64,000 nt of DNA from Odiellus spinosus (lineage: Eukaryota > Arthropoda > Arachnida > Opiliones > Phalangiidae): the NCBI GenBank assembly GCA_963920705.1, contig OY987226.1:31981686-32045685 (forward strand), written 5' to 3'. Shown piece after piece: positions 53,940 through 62,900 of the stretch (position 1 is the stretch's first letter; every line of letters starts with the position of its first letter). Under the pieces are notes generated by a model that was not told the DNA's origin, searched no databases, and saw only the letters and a program-made list of their open reading frames with translations. A program made the position numbers and the translations under genes.

Positions 53940-56900
53940 GATATTGTAGTGAGGTTAGAGTCATCGTGATTGGCCAAAATATAGGGGGGAATGGGGGTAA
54001 GTATTTTGTTCTCCATATTTCAGGATCTCTACAGCTAAAGACTTGTAGTTTAGGGAGAGGCGCCCTTTTTACTTTCTATCCCCTTTTGATAATACAGAAA
54101 GATCTTTTGATTTTTTATAACTATCATGTCTCTTAAAGAGAGAGTACATTTGATACAATTACTTATTGTAAAAATGACTCTTAAGGAGAGATATGTTGCT
54201 ACAGTTATCAACAGTAAATAGAAGAGAGTCTGTTTCTTCCCTTGAATTTAAGCGTTGCTAATGCATCGCGCCTTGTTTGATGCTTCTTCCCCCCCTTAAA
54301 ATGGAGCAACCAATCGTAGCTGAAAGAAATGAGTAATCTTTTCTTGAGATTGTACGTTTCGTACTTCCGCTGCAAAGGTTCATGGGTAGAGACTAGAGAG
54401 TGAGAGAGAAAAAAAAATCCTCTGCCGACGGCTTGCGTTTCCGGTTATATAAAAGCGACGGTAATACATGGGGAGTCGGAAACCTCGAACCGCCAAAAAC
54501 GAACTATCGTGCTAAATAATTATGGCTGAAAAACGCGACGTGATGCTAGATTCTAAACTTAAGCGGACAAATCAGGGCATCCAAGTAAATTTTTATTTTA
54601 AATATTTAACTTTAAACCTGTACACACTGATAATATCATAGGCGTATCAACTCTAAGCCTTGGTCAGTTAACACGCTCTGGAAGCTAAATTGAGATATTT
54701 GGTCATGTAATCCCTGAGGAATCCACGTCAATATTAGCACGTTGCGTCCCCTCCATAATAAAACGAGAAATAAGCAGACGACGCCGGGATATATAAAAAC
54801 TCTCATTCGAACTACATTTCATTCCGAAAAATGGTGATTCGGTTATTCTAGGAGGGGGGGTTGAAGCAAGTCTAGCGCTTTTCCATATCCCCTCTAACAA
54901 GGCATCGCGGCACTTTAGGGAAGAAACAGACTCTCTTCTATTTACTGTTGCAGTTATTAATTACGAATCAAAAGTCTTTTTTGCTGGGTTTAGAAGTATC
55001 TCGCGAGTAATACGCTTAACATTGTCTATCCTTTTGATTTTCATCCATTAGACCATGTAAGACTAATTAGGCAGCTAGAACAGAGGGCCAAACTGTGGAA
55101 CCTATCAATTAGAATGACGACTGGGCGGGAAACATCTAGATGGTTTTCTGAAGCTCGAAGAACTGCGCGCTCAATGAAAGATGGCACCCGTTTCTATAAC
55201 GAGGTTTCGTTTGAAATGTATTACGTGACATACCTTAGAAGGTCAAGTCAACTATCAAAAAATTTTCTGTGTAAAGGAAGAAAAACTGTCCGCAAGAGCT
55301 CGATCTGTTGCAGCGCTTATATCTATCCGTAATTGTGGAAGTCTGACAAGGCATTATCGCAGTCACCCAATTGTCATGCACAGTATGGTTGTTCTTCTAA
55401 TTGTCACTCTCCAAAATAAATAAAAATGATAACGATTTACAAGATTAACCATTTTTTCTAAACGGCTTGAGTGTCTTACTAATTTTCTATTGGTAAGAGC
55501 AGGAGGCCCACAAGAAGTGCTTAACAAAGCTTTATCCCCATTAAAATAGTTACACCATTTTTACATGCCCACCCATACATTTTCTTACGCTCTCTTCCAG
55601 AAGTAATACAGCGAGTTTGGAAGTCCACCACCAGGCTATTGACTCAGTGTGCCAGAACCAAATTGTTCATGTTCGGGAAATTTTACGTTGATAGTATGGA
55701 CACTTTCATACTTCTCTTAGGGTACGAGTAATCATTTTTCAGGTATTTGTCAAATACCAAATACTTGGGTGCAAACATCAAAAGATTTATTATTAAAATT
55801 TAAAAGAAGGATCTCATGGATTAAATTTTTAACAACTTTATTAAAAGTTCCTGCGAGCTTTCGACCGGCCCGGCGGTCTTCCTCAGGCATACCATAGGTA
55901 TGCCTGAGGAAGACCGCCGGGCCGGTCGAAAGCTCGCAGGAACTTTTAATAAAGTTGTTAAAAATTTAATCCATGAGATCCTTCTTTTAAATTTTAATTA
56001 GTCAATACCATGGACGGGATAGTATTCAATATTAATAATCAAAAGATTTGTCCAAATAGTGGAAACCTTTCAAAACTTGAACCAAATACTAATTTCTTAA
56101 TATTACTCTACCAAGTGCAAATTTTATTACGTTATTCTACCAAATATCAATTTCTTAATAGTATTCTACTAAATATCATTTTTTTTTTAAATATTATTCT
56201 AACAAATATCAATTTTTTAATAATTAATAACCAAATACCAATTCCTTAATATTATTCTACCAAAAACCAATTTAATATTATTCTACCAAACACCAACTTA
56301 TTAATATTATTCTACCAAACACCAACTTATTAATATTATTCTACCAAACACCAATTTCTGAATATTATTCTACCAAATACCAATTTCTGAATATTATTCT
56401 ACCAAATACCAATTTCTGAATATTATTCTACCAAATACCAATTTCTGAATATTATTCTATCAAAAACATTTATGAATATTATTCTATCAAACACCAATTT
56501 CTCAATATAATTCTACCAAATAGTACTATTCTACGAAATACCAATTTCATAGTAGTATTCTACCAAATACCAATTTCATAGAATAATTAGAATTAGTCTA
56601 CTAATTACCAATTTCATAGTATTAATCTACTAATCACCAATTTCATAGTATTAATCTACCAAATACCAATTGCATAGTATTATTCTCAGTGGCAGTGGAA
56701 GGATTTTTTTCAGTGTACGCTAAAGCTGTATGAGACCCCTCCTTGTTCTGGGGCCCATTCCACTCGTATACACCAGCTAATACTGTTTGAAGGGACTATC
56801 TGTGCGTTTTCGATCCCCTTTTAATGTCACCTTTTCTTGCTTAGAAGACGACGTTGGCAATAACAAATTGTACAGTCAAAACTAGACTTTGCTTTTAAAA

Positions 56901-59900
56901 GGGAGATAATTTTCAACAGACAGACTCTAGAGGAAAGGGGGCCTAATTAACTAATACCATTATCCATTGGAAAACTTTCATGGTAGTCATAGAGCGATCA
57001 AAGCGGGAGACTAAGTCTATTGCATAATTAAATATTATTGTTAAAAATCACGACTTCCTCGTTGTTCAAAAGATTTCCAATTCAATTATAAAGAAAATTA
57101 CTAATTTTGGGGCCTGTCTAATTTTCAGATAGCCTACTTACAAGTTAGCGGGAGTGTAGTTATTCTACCAAAGACATATTTCATAGCATTGTTCTACCAA
57201 AGACCAATTTCATAGCAAGTTTTACCAAAGACCAATTTGATTACTAAACTTTTTAAACTTTATAAATTTCAGTCTTTGAAATTATTTGAAAATAGGTCAA
57301 TTCAGTGACCAAACGGTATTTTTAGGAATGTAGTGAGCCATGAAAAAATGGTGGCTTTTAGTAGAAATATTAAAATGTGGGAATGCTGGAATATTTTTTT
57401 CTTTCTCGAGAGTCTTTCCATCCCATTAGGATACATTAAACAATAGGATGCAGAAGCGAAGCGAAGGAATTACGAATGGAGGGAGAGAGCACAGATTTCT
57501 GTCAGCTTAAAATAATAATATTTTACACAAATTTCAGACAGTGAAAAACCACTTATTATAAATTATCCAATTACACTTTAGTGCTCCAACTACCGGAAAA
57601 AGATGCGAGGGAAGCCACACCCTCTCCTCCCTTGGCTTTGCCCCTGATAGGACGTTGCTGATTAACGAGGGGCAGGTCACTCGCTCGATAAGGTGTACAA
57701 TTAAATCAGATTAAATCATGAATAAAATTATGAAATCTTGATTAAATAGATCAAAGATTTAATTTTTAAATCTTAGTCAGATTGAATTACAATTTTAAAG
57801 TATAAATTACGATTAGACAGTGATTAAACAAATTGCATCACTTCAAACTGTTTTCAAAGTCTACGTTTCTATATTTACAAAATTCATATTGGGAGGTTCT
57901 TTTGGATTTATGCGTGATTAAATCTTTAAAATGATTAACCTGATAAAATCAGATTCAATCCAACCAGAAGTCTATAAAAAACCCAGTAGGGTTTGAAATA
58001 AAGCGCGTGACTGAGTCTTGCAATACGTTTAACAGCATTACTTTAAGAATAGAAATAGAAAAATTATGACTTTACAGATTTTAGGTTTTCAGTGAGAAAG
58101 ATAACCATTGTGAAAATGGTTGCTATCTTGGTTCTGTGCCAGTTAAAACGGGGCAATAGTGCAACATTAGTGTTTTGATACTATAACTTAAAATCACCGT
58201 TAAAATTTTACAGGCTAAAAAAAAAAAAAGTCTTCCTTCATTCATACGCCTAAGTATAACGCTAGTCACGAACGGGAAGAGCTTACTAGATTTGACGTTA
58301 TATGCGTTATGATTTTCACCCTATCACGAGCTTTCGAGGTCCGCGACAGTCAGCTAGCTCTGCCACCAGCGCCTATCCCCGCAGCCTGATATCCTACCGC
58401 ACTTATCGTAGAAAACCGCCAACCGCTTCTTGTGCACGTGACATGAGGCGCAGCGTAAGACCCCCATAGGCTCTGCCCGATTATGACTAGCGCGCAGACA
58501 ATTCCATATTCTTGTGTTAAATCTATTCTTGCTAAAACGAATCTCATCCGTTCTTCAAGCTAAGAGTTTAGGATTCATTTAGAGTCAGTTAAAAACTGGT
58601 TTTGGTAACACTCAAGGAAGGAGTTGAGAGTCAGGGGCCATGTCATTAAACTAATTAAATAGAGTTTTGGTAATTAGGATGAACCAAGTAGATTTTTCAG
58701 ATGGTCAAATCTTATCAAAACTTGGCTCAATTTGACTAAGGTAATGATCTTCAACGCATATGAAATAGACTCCGACGTCGCCGATTACACGCCGTTTAAC
58801 TTGGCAATATTTTTGACGCCACCGCCGATATGTAATATGTTCGGCGCGCCGCCGCCGTTCAATTCTTGGCGCGCCATTAATATTAACAATAAATAATCGT
58901 TACTGATACCTATTATTCATACATGAATAATTAAACAGGTATTTGTCCTAACTAAATGAATACACCATCATTAAATAATTAGAGCATTTAAATTTCCTTA
59001 AAATTCTACATATAGTTATTAGCAATGATAATTAAGCCTTTAACATGTTTTTTTACATGGGCTAAGCTTGTTTCTCTAACGTTGGGTCCATGCAAGGCCC
59101 ATTCAGCATCTACATAAGGTTCTATCGGAGTTTAACTATTCATAAATATTCATCTTTCCATTGAGTGCTACTGGACACAGTCAGCCAAGGAATATGAGCT
59201 CGTATCAATCTTACTACAAACATTATATAAAATTTCACAATTTCAAGGAGAATAAGGAGATACCGTGACTAATAACATTATTGAAGTCTTCAAAAAGCTG
59301 GGAATCCATCGTTCCTCTTACGCTCTTTAAACTACACATGTAACCCGACTCAATTGTGGTCTTGTCAAATTGATCTCGCATCAAACTCACAAATTTAATT
59401 TTAAGAAATTGAAAAAAAAACAGTGAGGCTGTTTTAAATAGACGTGACTTTCATATCAATGTGATTCCATAGGATAACGAAACAAATTTGGTCTAAATGG
59501 TCCAAATTCAAACAAACTGGCCAATTCACAAGACCCGAATTCAAGAAAGGTGGGCCAAAAACATTTTAGATTTTGGTCAACAATTGGTGAATTCATTTGG
59601 TCTACTTCGTCGAATTTGGAAGAAATTCTCCAGTTTAGACAATTTTTAACCGAATTAAAGGTTTTCCTTCATTGGGGTAAGCCATTTCTATGGGAGCACA
59701 TTCAAATGAAAAGTAAAAACAGTATAACCGGGAGAAAAGCGGGAGGACACAATCTAATAAATTTTCTTTAAATCTCTTTTCTCTCGATTACTATCGTTGC
59801 CTTTTGGAGGAGCCCCGTTTAGGTTTAATAATTTAGCCTTCCCTCAGGAAATTAGTTGGGTCTCCTTTCCTCCCGGCCAGTTTCTTAGCTTCTACACAAA

Positions 59901-62900
59901 TTAATGTAATCTTATTCCAAGTTAAAACTCAATTCCTTCTTATAACAGCTTTCCTTGTCAAGCAGGTAGACCATCTCTTTTGAAATTTATGGAAAAAAGG
60001 GGGCGGGGCTTGCGACAGAGAGTCTGACTGGAGTTCTAGAAGCTTCAATCTTGTGTCACCATCTTTCTGGTGAAAAATTGAAACCTTCGAGCAGCAACAC
60101 CGTTGCAACAGCCTCACAAATTTATTCAATTTCCAAGATTTAAATTTTTAGAGTTTGACGCGAGATTAAATTGACAAGGCCCGAATTAAGTCTGGTTACG
60201 CGTCTACTGGTTTTAAGACTCCATTGGAACTTAATTTGCCGTCTAAGGTAGGAACTTTAATCAAGGGGTTTTTATAAACTTCTGATCTGATAAAACGTAC
60301 ACCCAAAAGGGAAGTGAAATGCCCCTCGCTGATTACAACTTACCTGAAACAATCAATGCCATAGGGACATTCTTTCTGCGGCGATTCTTTCTTACTTTCC
60401 TTCTTTTCGCTGCCAGTCTTTTTTTCAGCTTCATCTTCTTCATCGTCTTCATCATCCTCTTCTTCTTTTGGACTTGTGTAATCTGAATCCCCTGGATGGC
60501 TGTAGACATCAAAATGAGACGCATTTTTTCTAAGAGATTGAAATTTACGCTTTAGTGACGGTTTTTAAGAACATTCCGCGTCATTTCTGCAAAAAACGCC
60601 ACCATGGATGGGTCAGGAAACCTGGGTTCGAGAATTTCGAATTATAACGTTTTTAGGGTTAAAAATATCGTAAATATTATATCAATTTTGATCTTGGTAT
60701 CCAAAAGTGATTTCCAAATAAAGGCAGTTTTTGTCATTTTCAAAACAATTCAAGAGCTCATCATGGAACAGAGTTAGTCACGTGAGCTTAACAAGTTACC
60801 AACTTAGACCAGTTAACTTCAAGATATTTAACTAAATGTAACAATAACTGTAATAAAATGACCCTATTGTGGCAATTACCTTTAAAATAATTCACTTTAC
60901 AATCGGAAAGTATGTTTCTGGTTAATTTTATGCTAAGCCTACTTCTGAATTTTTAGCCTTTATTTCCCTGCGATTTCAGGTTTGTATGAGCCCTGTTGAC
61001 GTTCTTTAATTAATCAAATGCCAAAATTAGGTTTCCAATATTCTGTAAAATTCAGAGACAATTCCCGAATGAGAAGTGACAAAATGTCTCATTTTTTTAA
61101 GCATTTCCAAGCAAAAATTAGCTGGTCTAAGGGACCTTTGGATAACTCGTTAAGCTTATGTGACTAACACAGTTCCATGAGTGGCTATGGAATTGCTTTT
61201 TAAAATAAAAACAACCTTTATTTGGAAATCACTTTAGGCTCTAAGGGTATTTTCTACCCTAAAAACAGTTTAACTCAAAATACTCCAACCCATGTTCCCT
61301 GGTTACTTAAAAGCAGCGCATTACGAGTAACCCCAATCAACAACAATTTAAACTTCACGCAAGAATAGTACCACGCAGAAATGAATATACCTGTAGCACT
61401 TTTTCGCATAAAGACAGGGTTCTCGTTTCCTTCCACTTTCTGACCTGGCAGGAGAAGATTTCGTTGATTTCTCATCGTCAACATCTTCCTCTTCCTTCTC
61501 GTCTTTCCTCGATTTTCTTTTGCGCGGTTTTTTTCTGTCATCTTCGGATTCGTTTCTTACATCTTCATCCTCATCGACATCATCATCTTCCGAAGCTTTT
61601 CTTTTTGCAGTTCGCCTGGGTCTTCTTGTTACTGGTGCTGCCTAAAATAAAATCATAAACTTATCTTATTAGCAATCTCGGAAAAAGGATCCAGACCTTA
61701 GGAGCGAGATAGCATTTCATTTCTAGCACATGCCTCTGGCTGCTCTCGCAATGTTTTTAAGAAGTTAGGGTTAGTGTTTGGATCATCATGATTACGCATA
61801 AAATTACTCAAGTTTGAGTTTGAGGCATTGCCACTTGAGAGAGAGGTTATAACGTTTTTTAAAAGTTTTAACAAGCGTTTTAAGTAAATAAGTTTAGTTT
61901 CTTGAATTAAATTATATTCAAGTGAACGAAAACATCATTTCAACCTGCTGTGACCCCTATCAAAGGTAATTTTGTAAAGAACAGAAACAAAATAAGAGAA
62001 ATTTCCGTTTTTTTATATGGCACAACTATTATCATAAGTCTTATTATACTGGAAATACAATTGCTAGAGAAGAAAAGATTAGGGTAAAATTTGTGTCATT
62101 CCAAAAGGGTTAGTGAAAGAGTTTGTAACAGTGGAAAAAATTGGGTTTTCTAATCTAATTTAAGAGTTATGAAATGAATCCTTGACGTACATTAATAAAC
62201 GTATACTCAATGATAAAATACACTTAATTATTAAGCTGGTATTATAAAAGCGCGCGTGCGTATTTTAATGATAAGCGTTTTTTATCATTGAGTATGCGTT
62301 TATTAATGCACGATAAGGGGTCATCCACGCATGATTTATATCATAACTCTGGAATGGCGCCACGTACGACAAAACGTCTTAAAATAACCCATAGAACCCA
62401 CTGTAGCTCGGACCTACCACCATTTTCAAATTGGTGGGTGTAAAAGGGAAATAAATCAGACGGTTTTCACTTGTTAAAGCATTTAATAGGGTAGTTATTC
62501 TCAAGTTAACAGTATATAATGTATAACTTCAATGCTAATTTAAGCAGGAAATCCCCTGAGTTCGTTGCAAATAGGAATCCACTAATTCACCCTGATTAAC
62601 GTTTATCTTTTGGGGTTGACAGCTGGGCTTGGGCCTATTGGATTGCATTGCAAAGGGAATTACCGGGAGCCTAGGTTTTTTCATTAATGGGGTCCCCATT
62701 ACAGGATTTACGTAAGTAACGTATTTGCAGGGGGAAAAAAAAAAGGCTTCAGAATTTTGGGCGCAAAATTCTCAAGACTTTAAAAAAAATTCTACATAGG
62801 AAATGGCCATCCATGATTACAATTGCGCGAAAATAACGAGGCCAAGCGCTTGTTCTAAAAATCTATCTACCTTATGATAGAAACAAAAGCACCTGCAAAA

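Noticed and set aside
55000..55332. Plus-strand open frame with a LIRQLEQRAKLWN string, thought to be a MADF-like DNA-binding domain
   Set aside because: The resemblance is limited to a few residues, the rest does not match the domain, and the splice phase from the candidate first exon at 54522 does not fit.
60620..60640. GGTTCGAG string as a tRNA B box
   Set aside because: No cloverleaf or A box could be fitted around it. I found no convincing tRNA or rRNA gene anywhere in the window.
61464..61658. 64-codon plus-strand frame rich in His/Phe
   Set aside because: Antisense shadow of the APLF linker exon.
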